A stretch of 64,000 bases of DNA from the NCBI GenBank assembly GCA_002943765.1, contig PQWQ01000003.1, forward strand, positions 1,736,001 through 1,800,000. Direction: 5' to 3'. The translations under genes and the position numbers were made by a program. Below, one piece after another: positions 1-14,100 of the stretch. Every line of letters starts with the position of its first letter. The first letter of the stretch is position 1. The notes under the pieces were generated by a model that saw only the letters and a list, made by a program, of their open reading frames with translations, had not been told where the DNA came from and made no database searches. Origin of the DNA: Psoroptes ovis (Eukaryota > Arthropoda > Arachnida > Sarcoptiformes > Psoroptidae).

Positions 1-1881
1 TGACGATAAACAGCAAATACACCAGCGAAAAGCTTCAATTCACTTCGAGATTAACGAATTATCATCGGTATTTCATTCATTCATTGTTTTACGGAAAAAA
101 AGATTTCTTTCGGACATGGAGCTTTGGACATTTGAATGCGGATTCATTGAAAAAATGAAGTGAAAAGAGAGACTTGTCAAAAATAATTTGAATTCATTTA
201 ATTTGAATGGAATTTCTTTGATTAAACATCAACAACCGATCATTTCAATTTGATTGTTAATCCGATGGTCTATTCAATCGTTTATTCGATTGTTCAAAGA
301 TCAAAATTAATTATTTTTCCACCAATCAGTGAACATCCTTTTTTGCTTGATGAAAACTTTGGAAAATGTTGATTCATTGATTCAATTGGGTTTTTCTTAA
401 AATTTTTCCATTATTTCTTGAATTGTCTCGAGATTTGAATTGAAAATTAATTAAAATTCTTCCATTTTTTGATGATTATTATGCAATATTTTGGCTAAGG
501 AAACAAAAAAAAATGGTTAAAACAATGGCCAAATGCTTTGCACTGATCTTTGTTCTGATCATTAATCATTGAATAATCAGGATGAAAAAATGGAGCACTA
601 AAATTCCAATGAAGATGGTGGGAATTTGAAAAATTTATGAATAAATGAATTTTCAATTAAAATTAAAATTAATTTCAATTTAAATCAATTTACAAATGAT
701 ACAATACAATAGTGCTTAGCAACCGGACCGGTTACTTATTGTTCCGCTTGTGTGTTCCAAAGATTGTTTAAAGATTTTTTTTTTTTTTAGTTTGAAAATC
801 GTTGAAAGGTGTGCCGTGATATATGAGAAATTTGCCCGAAAAGTGAATTATGAAAACGAAAAAGGTTGAGAAGCACTGATTGTATCCATATGCTTTTTCA
901 ACAACGAAAAATGTTAAAGAACAATGGTGAAGATGTTCGGAAATTTCTTTTTTTTCATTTTGATTTTGAAATCTTCAATCTATTTTGAGGATAAATGGTC
1001 CGCTTGCACTCGATGGGCACTGTAAACACCATGGTTTTCCAATGAAAATGAAATTTTTTTGGAGCGCAAACGACCAACGGTTATAATCGAATCCGGATAT
1101 ATAATACAGATATTAACTTTTTATTGTATTATTATTATTATTTCATTACATTATTTACCAATATTATTCAGCTATAATAAAATATCCTTTAATTTAAAAA
1201 AAAAGAATAAAAAAAATTTATTTCAAACAATTTGTTCAATTCAACTAAACTAAATAAATGGGTTTGGCATCATCATCATCATCATGAGCATCAGCCATAG
1301 GCAAACATCATTCACACTAGTCCAATAATCATTGAAACATTGAAGCATCGAAACATTGAACATTGAACATTGAACATCAGCAAATTATAATAATGATCAT
1401 CATTTGATTGATGATCATCGTATGTATCGATGTTTCAATGATTTGTATCGATACAAATCGAATTGAAATGGCAACAAATCAAATTAAATGGCAAATTATG
1501 GGAATAAAACTTGAATTTCAATAATTTCAATTAATTTCAAGTGGATTGATTTAATTGATTTTCTGTTGCAATTATAATTTGATTGCCATTAAATCAATGG
1601 AATTTAATCGAATAATTGAATAAATCATACGGATTAATGATTTGAATCAAATATTTCTCACACACACATGTTTAACACTTTTTTTTGTATTCAATGCATT
1701 CATAATTAATCACCTTGAATCACCTTGGAAATCCATGAGAATGATTGATCGCCAACATTGAATGAATGCAATTAATATCCATTCAACTTATTCAATGAAT
1801 TTACGTTTGAAAGTTGTAGTTGATGGGGGAGTATCATCAAGCAAAGCAATCTGACATGATCGGGTTGTGGCGGGGAGCTAA
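1..1881. other. Intergenic, no gene recognised
   Basis: AT-rich sequence with short homopolymers and a (CAT)n run near 1268-1287. Open frames here are short and have no conserved-looking composition. No promoter or RNA gene could be supported before the tRNA at 1882. Confidence 0.6.
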
Positions 1882-1955
1882 GCCGATGTATTTCAATTGG
1901 TCAGAATGTCCGGCTTTTAACCGGAAGGTTCTGGGTTCGAGTCCCAGCATCGGCG
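1882..1955 (+). tRNA. tRNA-Lys (anticodon UUU), copy 1
   Basis: A full 74-base cloverleaf folds: a 7-bp acceptor (GCCGATG with CATCGGC), a 5-bp anticodon stem (TCCGG with CCGGA) around the loop CTTTTAA (anticodon TTT), a 5-bp T stem (CTGGG with CCCAG) with loop TTCGAGT, and discriminator G. A T-run at 1964-1971 is a good Pol III terminator. The D arm is odd: position 10 is T rather than G, T10 faces T25, and only three pairs form. The A box therefore reads TATTTCAATTGG instead of the usual TAGCTCAGTTGG type. The B box (GGTTCGAGTCC) is canonical. An identical copy lies inverted at 2191-2264. Confidence 0.9.
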
Positions 1956-2190
1956 AGGTTTCCTTTTTTTTGTGAAATTTTGCCAAAAAAAATTTTTTTT
2001 TTCTTACATTTAAAGTTATAGATGATTTGGCATTTGTTCAATTTAAACCCTTTATTTTTATTCGTACCTCCACGATTGAGTCAATATTAATAAATTAAGA
2101 AATTCATTTTCACTCGCAAAATAAAAAAATTTAACCCTTTCAATTCAAACTACCCTTTATATTTTAAAAAACAAAAAAAAAAAAAGACTC

Positions 2191-2264
2191 CGCCGATGCT
2201 GGGACTCGAACCCAGAACCTTCCGGTTAAAAGCCGGACATTCTGACCAATTGAAATACATCGGC
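2191..2264 (-). tRNA. tRNA-Lys (anticodon UUU), copy 2
   Basis: Reverse complement is base-for-base the same 74-base tRNA as copy 1, including the weak D arm and T10. On the minus strand its 3' end is followed by a run of 13 T (2173-2185), a strong Pol III terminator. Retention of the same unusual D arm in both copies suggests either recent duplication or homogenisation. Confidence 0.9.
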
Positions 2265-5179
2265 AACGCCCTGATCAGGTCATATAGAAACCTTCATGTT
2301 ACACATGCACTGTGAACCAATATTCAACTGTAAGGACTAATTGGACCCAGATGTGAATATTAAACAAAATTTATTAGTTTAAAAATGCAAGAAAACACCA
2401 TGACAAATCTCAATTATTATATCTTTAAATCTTTGAATTCAATTAAGAGCGACAACAAAAAAAATAGTAAAATCAAAACGTATTAAAGTAAATCGTATTT
2501 AAGAGAAACAAGAGCCAAAAAATGTCAAGAAATTGAATTGTTTTCCTCCGTTCAAATCCGATAGGAAAGCAACTCAAGACACTTTAAGCAGATCAAAGAT
2601 GCCAAAACTTAAGACATATTATTAATGTAAATAATGTAAATACAAGAAATAAATAAGTATAAAAGACATGATAACACATATACGCAAGAAATACATGTAT
2701 TTAGCAAATGATTATGATCAACATCATCATTTTCAATCATCATAATCATCGAATGTTTCCAAGATGATGAGTTAATGATTGTTGATGTGAAAACATTGAC
2801 AAGTATATGTTTAAAAAGATTATTTTCATAAATCAAAAAAAAACCAATCATCAATGAAAACAATATTTTCATATATTTTGAATATAATAGCAATTGAAAT
2901 GAAACAAAAAAACAAAATAAAATACAAACAATCATTGTGATAACACTTTGATACGATCAAAACGAATCCGATACAAACGAAGCAAACAAAATGAATCTGA
3001 TACAAAATGGATTTGCATCAAAATTTCATAGGAAAATGAATTCCTTTGAAATTTGATCAATTTATTTGATTCGAAGATCATCAAAGATTTATTACAAAGA
3101 TTTTTGCTCATTTGCATAGCCATAACATCATTCAGCAAACACATCAACACACATGAATCGTATCTGTGAATCTTAAAGATTCAAAAATTAAAAGATTTTA
3201 TCTGTCAAGAAGCAATAATATTAATATACCAATGATATATTTGGAATAAGTAATCATGGATGGAGATATAAAGATCACGATTTTTTTTCTTGTTGTTTTT
3301 CAAATTTGCCGCGTTTCGATTCGTTATGCGATTCAAAATTTCAAATTTCCAATTTCATTGGAAATCGCATTGAAAATTTAATAAAATCAACGATGATTCT
3401 CACTAAATTTTGATTCGAACTGATTAAAATTCAAAACGAATTCTCTCATTGATCCCATTACTTTATCGTTGTCAATGATTCAATGTTGATTTACTTGATT
3501 TCAAACATGATCGATCATGATTCATGACTCAATTGTGATCATATTCAATCAATGCTTCATCAAGAATTTTCAAGAAATAAAAATAAATTGTGATATTAAT
3601 CAGTATCACAATTTATCAGTAAGTAAATCAAAATGTATAGATCACAGATTCAATTGAATTGATTCAATCGAATTGATGAATCAATTTCTCTCACATTTTG
3701 TCCAAGATTTTGCATTGAAATTTTCAAAATTTTTCCATTCAAATTCAGAGTCCACACAAGCACATACAGGCACGCATATTGAACATTGCTCAGGTTGAAC
3801 ATCGTGGCTCTCTTCATCTTGGCTTCATCTTGTTGGGACTTCTTTGAATTTGTCTTTAAATTCGCTCTGGAACGCATACAAATTTCGTTGATCGTATTTG
3901 TTTCAGTTGTTCAAAGTGTTTTTGAATAAAGAAAAATTTCTCTTTTCTTCGTTAATTTCATTTGAAAAAAAAATCAAAAAAATAAAACAAATTCAAAGCA
4001 AATGTGAACAAAATAATAATAATTGTAAATGAATGAATCAAGGGAATGGATGGATGGATGAATAGATGAATAAACGAATAAAGAAAATGTATTCAATTTT
4101 TTCAGCCAAACAACTTGTTGATTTTCAAACTGATTCAATGATGTACATCTGATTCATTAGATACATCTGATTTGCGTATTTGTGTATGTGTTTACTTCAT
4201 TCAAATCTTCATTTGTATCTGTATTTCTGTATTTTTATGTGTTTACCTGCGTACAATGTGCACGTATCGTATCGTATAGTATCGTTTTTTGGCTGAAGCC
4301 CAAAAATTCATTTGAATTCAAATCTTTCGAATCTAAAAATGTTTAATTTTTGAAGAATAAATGAATAAATGTGCATCGATGATTGGCTGACTGAAACGAA
4401 GAAAAACAATTGGAATCAAACGATTGTATTCAATTGTGATTATATTCATTCACACATGATTTGTTAAATTGTTAAATTATCATTGATTTTAATCGTTGAA
4501 ACTTGTTCTGTTGTGTTTTTGTCAGTTTTTGACGATTGTGTTTGTGTATCTATGTGTGTGTGATTTGTTTGATTGTTTCAATTTTTTTTCAATTTGAATT
4601 TATTTATTCAAATTATTTGAGTGTTTAGCATCTATTCGCTAGTGATAAATCGTAAATATTTTTGTGAATTTAAATAAAAGTGAATTTTTAAAATAAAACA
4701 TAGATTGAAAAAGTGTAATTTAAAACATTTACACGTGTTTCAAACTCGTTCGATTTTATGTGTTGCAAATTATTTGTGAAAAATGAATTGATGAAAAATC
4801 ATCAAATATCATTTGTTTGTTATTCATATGTTGATCAACTTAAATATAAAATGATAAAATTAAAGTTCATCCGAAGTTGCTTCTAGTTAACATTGATTGA
4901 TGACCAATGTGAAATTTCAGTGAGAAAAATTGAATTTACAAAAATGAAAAATCTGTGATTTTATTTCCCAAATATTTTCAATTAATTAACTATCATCAAG
5001 TTTATCTGCATCAGCATGAACGAAGTGAAACAACAGCATTAACATCAACAACGACCAAAACAATGAATGAAACATCGATTGAAAGAATCAAGAAAAAACA
5101 AGGATTAATTATTTCTAATAAAAATGATTCACATCCATGATAATAAATAACCATCGAAACCAGCATAAAACTGAAAAAG
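2265..5179. other. Intergenic, probable 5' region of the next gene
   Basis: No convincing gene. Minus-strand frames around 2609-3150 and 3650-3877 translate to low-complexity sequence without domain features and are treated as chance. The last 500 bases or so may be promoter and 5' UTR for the exon starting at 5180. Confidence 0.5.
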
Positions 5180-8100
5180 ATGTATCGTTATAAACAAAAT
5201 TTCAAAGATAAACGAAGAAAACTTATCGGCGACTCAATCGACGAACAGGTAAAGGTTCTTTTGCAATTTTTCAATTTTGAAATAAATTCAATTTCCGTAA
5301 ATATTTTTGCAATTTATACAAACAAACAAACAAACAAATGAATACGAGCCAACAGAAAAATGTTTGTAGCCTTCAAAAAATTTAATTGCAAAAATCAATT
5401 GTTTAATTTTTCGCTAATTGTTTCGATGCTTGTGGATGTTTGAAAAACACTTGTGTCCAAGAAACAAAACAAAAACAAATGATTTTAAATTAATTCAAAA
5501 CATTTCATAAGCATTTTTAAACATGCTTCGATCGAACAAACAAACAAAGAATGCTTGATTTGTATGTAAAAAATTTCGACAAAATATCAATGATATCGAT
5601 GATGACCATCAACATGGTTTGTTTGATTGCATTGATTCAATTATCTCAATATTTTCATTGTTTCCAATCGGAACGGCATCGAAAAATTGTTGAAAATGTG
5701 ACCATTATTGTCATAGTTGTTAATTGTAAGGATCATCATGAATGGTAATGGTAATATCAATAATGATAATGACGATGATGACGTTGATAATGTGACGGAC
5801 AATTTATTCAAAACAGATGAAGATCCAAAAATGATCGTAAAATTCAAAGGTTTTATGATAATTTCGCTTTTTTATTCATTCGTTTGATGATTTATTAATT
5901 TTTTAATTTATTTTTTTTCAATTAAATCCATCGTTTTATTATCAATGATCATAATGATAACATTGATATGAGGTGTTTTATCTGTGATTTACATTTTACA
6001 TTTTTCGCTCGTTTTGCTTTAGTTCCAAACATTCACATAAATTGAATCTCTCCCTTATTTGAATGCAACTTGTTGCTTTATATTATTTTTATAATTATTT
6101 TCTAAAATAATATTGATCATCAGTAACAAATAATAACATAAATTTCAATTATCTCTAGTGTTACAATTAATTTTTTTTTGTTGTTGGAATGATAATGAAC
6201 ACATAAACATTGAAATTTAAATTGAAAAATGAACATGAATGAATGTATGAGCAACGACGATGCATTAATTTTGATTTTATTTCGTATTTATTTCTTTGAA
6301 TGGTCTGTGCATCAGAAATGAAAACATTTATGATTCAATAAGAAATAAATAAATCAAAACTCTTATATGGCTCCACGTATATTCAAAATGATTGCCACGA
6401 ATGCATGATAATTTGTCAAAAATCATTTTTGGCCATAATCATCATCAGCATCGTTATTATTGTTAATATCTTTGAATTTTTCGCTGTCCAAAACGTCTTA
6501 TTTGGTATTAAGATTCAATTTCCAGCTGGAAAATAGTCGAAAGATTAGATTTCTTCAAGACAATTCCATGATGGTCGAATAAATTCTTCGGTAAACAATA
6601 CCATCATCATCACCATAATCATCAAACGATCCGAAAAAAAATGCGGAAATTTTTTCCATTACCGAACATTATGAAAAAAAACGATATTCATTTCCTTCAA
6701 GTGCTTCAAATCAAATGATGATGATTATTATAATTTTAAATCATGTCTATTCTATTCATTTTATTTAGTTTAGTTTAATTTTATTTTATTGTATTCTCTA
6801 TGAGTACATCCACAATACGATTGCTAATTATTTTAAATGATTTTATTATTATATTTTCTTTAATAATAAAAACAAACAAACAATGATAATATCATTAACA
6901 GTTTCATTCATTTGGCTTCTTTGTTGTTTGTTATTCAAGAAAAATATTCATAAAAATATTAAAATTTATTATTATATTGAATTATGAATATATTTCCCTG
7001 TTCATTCAAAAAATATGATTATTATTAGCCATTGTTTTCCTTATCATCATCATTATCATTGTATGTTGTTGTCATCATCATCATCATCATCATAATCATT
7101 ATTATCATAATCGCTATTTGCTATTACCAACATCATCATGGTAAAGAATATGACAAACTGTCGGAACGAAAATGTTTGATTTATTGTTGATAAATTGAAG
7201 TTAATTTGCTAAGAAAGAAGTGAAAAACAATGATGATTTCATTCAAATCAATCAAAATCATTGAAAATTAATTTTTGAGAATCAAATAACCACCGACACA
7301 GCAGTTCAAAATTCATTGATGAATCAATCAAAGTGGTCAATCAATCATAATCAGCAAATGATGATGAATGGCTTAAATTTGAATGCCCATTCGATTGATA
7401 ATCAATTCAATGATATCGATAATGTGTGATTATATTCCATCCATTATTCCATTTTGATTTCATTCATATGTCCATAAATATTAGTGCGATAGTCAATCCT
7501 TGGTGGTTTTTTTTTTTTTTTTTTTTGATTAACAAGTTTTGATTTCGATTTATTTTCATTTGAAATGTGCTCATGACAATCGAATCATCAAAATCTCCAT
7601 CATTATTCGTAAATCACGAATTTTGATTTGATTTGATTTCATTTGTTATTTTTCCATAATCATCATCATCGCCATCGTCATCATGATTAAACATTTCAAA
7701 ATATGATATGACAGTTATTCATTTCTATTCACAAATATGCATCTATTATTATCATCGTTATGATGATTATGATTTCAACATTTATAATTCAATTCATTAT
7801 TTTTCATTTCATTTCTTCATTACTTTCATGTCGTGTTTTATGATGATGATTTGAAACCAAAAATGTAATTTCAATTTGTTTGCTTAAACATCGCTGCTCC
7901 TGCTGCTCTTGCTGATTGATTGATTGATGAAATGTATTTGGAAATGTGAAATATGAAATGTAAAATGTGATATATGAAATATGAAATCAAATAAATCAAA
8001 GTAAAAATTTGTTATTTCGTTGAAAATATATACGAAATCAAACAATGATAGCATTGTACGCATTGTCCATCAATATTTCACAATTTTTTTTTCTTTCATA

Positions 8101-11100
8101 AGACAAATATCGTCCATTGTTATCATTTATCGATGCTAAATATAGTCATATGGATATTTTCCTCAAAAATTGTTCCGTCTTCATCGTGTGGACATTTTTC
8201 AAAATTTTCCAATACATGTCATACGATAATGATATCATCATTTGTCTTTGATTGTCTTGATGTTAAACATGGTAAACATTAATCTTGGAAAATATAAGAT
8301 AATCAGTAAATAAGCAAACAAATACCATTATCTTTGATGAAAAATTGATCCAAAATACCCGACGAATTCCGAGTCAAACAAACATCCTGATTGATTATCT
8401 TATTATCAGCATGTTTGCTCATAGATATTGCCGACATATTTACCATCCGATATGAATTATGTCAATGATAAATCATTTTAATGGTTTTTGTTTTTGTGTT
8501 TGCCGAATTTGAAGATAACCGATAATTATATTGATGGTTTTTGAGTTTTTAGACAAGGTTTCCTACATTTACACAGCATTCAGCACTGACAATTAACAAC
8601 ATTGACATTAAATAACTGCTTACAAATACACAAGCTGAAAATAACCACGCAAAAACTAGAAAATTGATTCAAACAGAAGCGAATACATATTCCATATGAT
8701 CATTATTATCATCATGATCAACGAATCATCAAATGATCAACAACAAATCATTGAATTAAACAAAAGCAATTATTAAAAAAAATACAAAAAACAAAGAAAC
8801 TCAAATTTCAAATTAAAATTTAAAATAATTTTTCAAAAAAAATTGTTTCCGGTAAATATTATTATGATAATAATAATAATAATTGTTATTATCGTTTCTA
8901 TCATAGATAATTTATGATATTATCAGAGTTATTATTCCTCATTTTACATTGTTCTTTTCGTTTTTTGTTTTTGTTTTGTATTGAAAAATTCAAAAGAAAA
9001 AAGCTTAAAAAAACACAGAAATTCAATGTACTTCCAATTTTCGAGGCTGCTGTCCGAAAAGTTTTTGCCGATTTTCTCATAGACATTTGATAGAATTTTA
9101 ACGCATAACTTTTCGGACAATTTAAATGCGGTTTTTTTTGTTGTTTTTGAATTTAATTTTGAATTGAAAAAAGCTTATTCAATCATTCATTCCATTCATT
9201 CATTTGATTTGATTTGATTAGATTTGATTTTCATTCAAATTATTATTATTTAAATTTTTTTTTTCATTTCAATTTTCTTCATTTCAATTTCATTGTATGA
9301 TAATTTTCTTTTTATATTTGTGTGTGTGTAGAATTGTTGATTGTCAATGTTTATATTCATCAAATGTGTTTGTGTTCAAATATCGTGTTTTCATTGTTTT
9401 TTTTTTTCTATTGAATATCGTCATTATTATTATGATTACGACGATTATCATTATTATTATTCAAAATTTAAATAATATTTTTTCATTTGAATTTAAATTA
9501 ATTCATGATTTGTCCTTTTCCTATTTGTCTGCTGTTGCTTTTGATGTTGATGTTACCATTACCACAAATCGTTGTTGAACTTATTTTTTTTTTCACTTCA
9601 ATTTCAATCCTTTCATTTTGAATCATTTTTAAATCGAATGATTTCCATTTCTCAATTGATTCATTTATTTGAAATTTTCTCATTCAAAAAAGAGACAAAG
9701 TTCATGAACTTAAAATTTGAAATTGAAAATCAAAAATTTCAAGGATTTCTAAAAATCAAAAACTTATTAATCACGAGGATGTATATCGAATTGGTTGAAT
9801 ATTTTTATATAAATTTATAAATATCTTGGACGTGTCGATTTGAGGATTCGAGGATTTATTGAATAAATTATTGGAAATGTAAATAAAAAAAATTTTAAAA
9901 AGATCAAAATCATCAGTAATTATGTTAATCATGATCAGGGTTATGATTTTGATGAGGCAAAATATAAAAAAAACATCGAAATATAATTAACAATCTCGTG
10001 TGTGTGTTTGTGTTTCAATGTGTGGATCAATGTTGAATAATACATTCGTGATATATGATTAATGATGATCGATCAGTTTTGTAAATTTATTTTAAATTTC
10101 ACTTCAATTTTTTTACATTGAAATCCAATTAAAACTCAATCTCTTTTGAATTTATTTTTTTATATTAAAAAAAAAAATTAAATATTTCTCTTAATTCAAA
10201 TGAATCAAGGATAATTTTGTCGATTTTTAAGTAAACATATATAAATTTTGAGATTTTTGTTTACTTAAATAAAAAATTTCTTCCATTTTATTTATTTTGA
10301 AATTTAAATTATGTAATTCACCGTCGTAACATCTCTTAATATCACAAATATTAATCATGTTGATACAATGATGATGAAGAAAATTCAATGAATTGCTGGA
10401 TTTCAAATGTAGAAATCATTCAAATATCATTCGAAATAGTTGCAAGAAATTTATTGATAATAGATAAGCAAGCAAAGATAAATTGATTGACCAGCAACGA
10501 GAATCAATTTCTAATAATAAATGATCAAGATTGGAAATGAATTTATGAAGTTTTCGTCCAAACCAATACAAAATCATTGATTAAAAATTGATCGAAATTG
10601 ATCATAATCAGATGAAGAAAATTTATTTTCAGCAAACAACAAATAAACAAATGATCAAATTTGTGATGATAATGGACATAATGGCGATAATTTTGATAAT
10701 TATGATCAATGATCAACGATGATTATGATGATGATGATCAATCACATATCACATTAATCATCGCTGACATAATTATTGAAGTTTGAAGAGAAAAAATACA
10801 TTTTACAAAAATAGTAAAATACATTTTTTACCATAAGTTGATATGTTTTCATTTTTAGATTTCACAGAGGGGAACATAATTCATCAACAACAACATCCAT
10901 TTCCATTATTAAATGGAATTAATTTGTCATTAAATTACATTTTTAGTAAATCAGAGAAAAAATGAATGAATGAATGAAATAATTATATGAAATTATGAAT
11001 TATCATCGACTTTAAACATTAATTATATGAATTATGAATCATGGCCATTTAACAATTCGTAAAATGATCCAAACAATCGAAACAAACAAACATCATAATC

Positions 11101-14100
11101 ATAATCATCATCATCATCATATATCCCAATACAATACACATCCTATATGTGATACATATATGATCATTGTAGGTGATGATAGGTGTCAAATTATTATGAT
11201 TATGATTTTTGAAATAATTTTGTTGAATGATACATCAACAATACCATCAATATTATATGGAATATAATATATGGGCGTTTTGAGTAATGTTTTGTTGCAT
11301 TCCTATTGTTTCATGATTTCAAGATCATTTTACTTTGTTTTGTGTGAAACACATGTCAAAAAAACATCATTGAAAATCATATTGTTTAAGAATTATAATT
11401 AGAAAATGCATGAATGCATATATTATGGACCATGTTTGAAATCGTTGAAATGAATACAGCCTAAATTCATTATGAACATATTCATAATCATCATCATCAT
11501 CATATGGGGATTGTGTTTTTTTTTGGAATCATTTCATATCATTTTTCTTGGGAAATTATACTGAAACAACAATGTTATTACAATGTATTGAACATACATT
11601 TATCATCATCGTCATTATCCATGATCATCGTTGTACAAAGCAAAGCGTTGTTGCTTACAATGTTGTTGTTGTTTGTTTGTTGAATATCATCACTGATGAT
11701 CATTTGAAGCATTCATATACAAGTATTCAATCAGTATTTTTAATGAAGACATACAATTAGATAAGTAGATACAATGTTTTCAAACTTTTGAACATTTTCA
11801 CATGGAAATTTTAGACCACAGATTTGGAATTTGAAATTTTTTTTCAAAGATAAATTTAGACGAGTGGAAATGGCCAAAAATAATTGAAAATTGACACTTT
11901 GGAGGTAAAAATTTGACAAAAATTCAAAAATTAACAAAATAATTTAATCATCTTCATCATCCTTTTTGTTGTGGCTGCTCTTATTGACCATCATTATCGC
12001 TATAATTATCATGGACAACCATTTGTTGTTGTTGAATCATCATTTTCGTTGTTTTAGTTTATTCTTATCCAAATTTCAAGATAATTTTTTGTGTTTATCT
12101 CTTAAAAAAAATAAAATCATCCATGGCCACACGTCAAACGTTTTTCTTTTTGCTTTGATTAATGGTTTGTCTAATTGTTTCATTATTTTTCTTAATTTCC
12201 ATGTCCAAAGCTTTGTTTCGATTCAATTCCTAGAAAGGATGATCATGTCAAATGATCATGGATATGATAATTATTATACATTATGATGATGATGATAATT
12301 TCCAAGTCTGTGTTTTTGTTTTTTTTTTCGATGTCTTCCTTGAATCGTCATGTGTTTTCTCATTCCTATTTTTTTGCTAAAATTGATTTTAATTTTGTTT
12401 TAATTTTGCTTTAAAATGTCAAAATAATTTTTAAAAAATTACAAAAATTATAATTATAACATTATGTTGTAAATTGCGAATATTTTCGTGTTTTAAAATC
12501 TATTTATATAATTTTTTGACAAATGTTTATGATGATATCTAACAAAATTTCATTTTTTTCTGATCATTTTAGGATATCCACAGAACATATTCCATGTTTA
12601 GACACAATCAAAGCAATGTAGATGATCAAAGTAATGATAAAATGAAAAATATATTCGTGAATAGTCTTAATAATTTAAATGATAAAATCAATAAATCAAA
12701 AAATGATATTAATGATCAATATAAATCAAAATACCATATCGAAAAATCATTATTGGAATCATTGTTTTTATCGTCATCATTAGCTTCATCATCATCATCA
12801 TCATCATTATTATTATCGTTAAAATCAATGATTTCATCATATCGATTATCATCTTTATTGATTTATATTATAATAATAATATTATGTTTATTAAGTCAAA
12901 ATATTATCATTGTTGTTGCTGTTGGGCAACAATTCTCAGTGAATAATAATGATAATAATAATAATATCAATATTAATCAACAAAATAGAATTTCTCAATC
13001 AATAATATTCAAAAATAATGATCAAAATAAACAACAACAGCAGCATCGGCAGCAGCAACAACAACAAAAAAATATGATTAAAGATTTTTATTCGAAGAAA
13101 TTTTCAAATATCCATAGATCATCACCGCCGACAACACGGATACAAACGCCACAACAATCCTCTACATCATCATCAATGACAACAACATTTGTTGTTGAGC
13201 CAAATAAATTGATGCCAACAAAAATCAATAAACAAAATTTCAGTGATATTAGATTAATAAATAAATTATCAATGAAAAATAATACTAAATCAAGCAATAG
13301 TAATAATGATAATCATAATATGAAGAAGAAAACAAAAATGTCACCGAATTTGAACAAATTCAGTGATTTAAATGTTGATCTTATGTTTGAAGATATTTTC
13401 GATGTAAATACAACTCATTATAATGAAACATATGATGATTATGATGAATTTGTTGGATCGACAATCGTACGACCGTCAATGGAACAAAGCGAATCGATTC
13501 ATAGTCCTAAAAAGGTATTATTGCCATCATTTAAAAATCATTACCATTATTCATTCGAAGATAATCGATATCATAAAACTAATGATGATAATAATGTTAA
13601 TGAAAGACAGCAATCAGGACATATAAATAATGCCAAATCGAATGGAGTTGATCTTCGTTCAAAAATGATAATGATGACAAAATTATATGAACCAAATACA
13701 AATCAAATCATCTACACAAATTATTACAATAGTTCTGATAGTTTCAATGAAAATAATGATAATAGCAAAAATCAACATAATCATCAAACTGATCTCGTAT
13801 CAACAGCAATCAATCATTATAATCATCATTATCAACCACAGTTACAACAACGACCACAACAACAATCGTCTGTAAATGGTGATCATTTTCAATATCGATC
13901 ATCGATTCAAGGTGATCATATTTTGAGACCATTTTTACGAAGTAGAACAACAACAACAAATACTAATGATCGTACGGCAAACAATTACAATGAATTCAAT
14001 CATTTACAATATCCACAAAAATTATCATTGAATGATGATAACAATAATAATCGGCCAAAAAGACGATACAAAAATGATAATAACAATGAAATACAATGGA

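Larger units (their letters stand above)
1882..2264. repeat. 74-bp perfect inverted repeat made of two tRNA-Lys genes
   Basis: The two arms, 1882-1955 and 2191-2264, are identical when one is reverse-complemented and enclose a 235-bp AT-rich spacer. Identity stops at the tRNA ends; only a weak similarity (TGAC-TGATC-GGG) is visible upstream of both. The genes converge, each ending in its own T-run within the spacer. Confidence 0.9.

Noticed and set aside
2609..3150. Adjacent minus-strand open frames (108 and 72 codons)
   Set aside because: Hydrophobic, T/A-driven composition, no domain, no splice logic and no homologous pattern elsewhere.
3650..3877. Minus-strand 75-codon frame
   Set aside because: Isolated, no signal or domain, and preceded by no convincing promoter.
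9297..9820. Overlapping frames rich in Ile, Phe and Val
   Set aside because: Translation of T-rich intronic repeats; not supported by splice sites or conservation.
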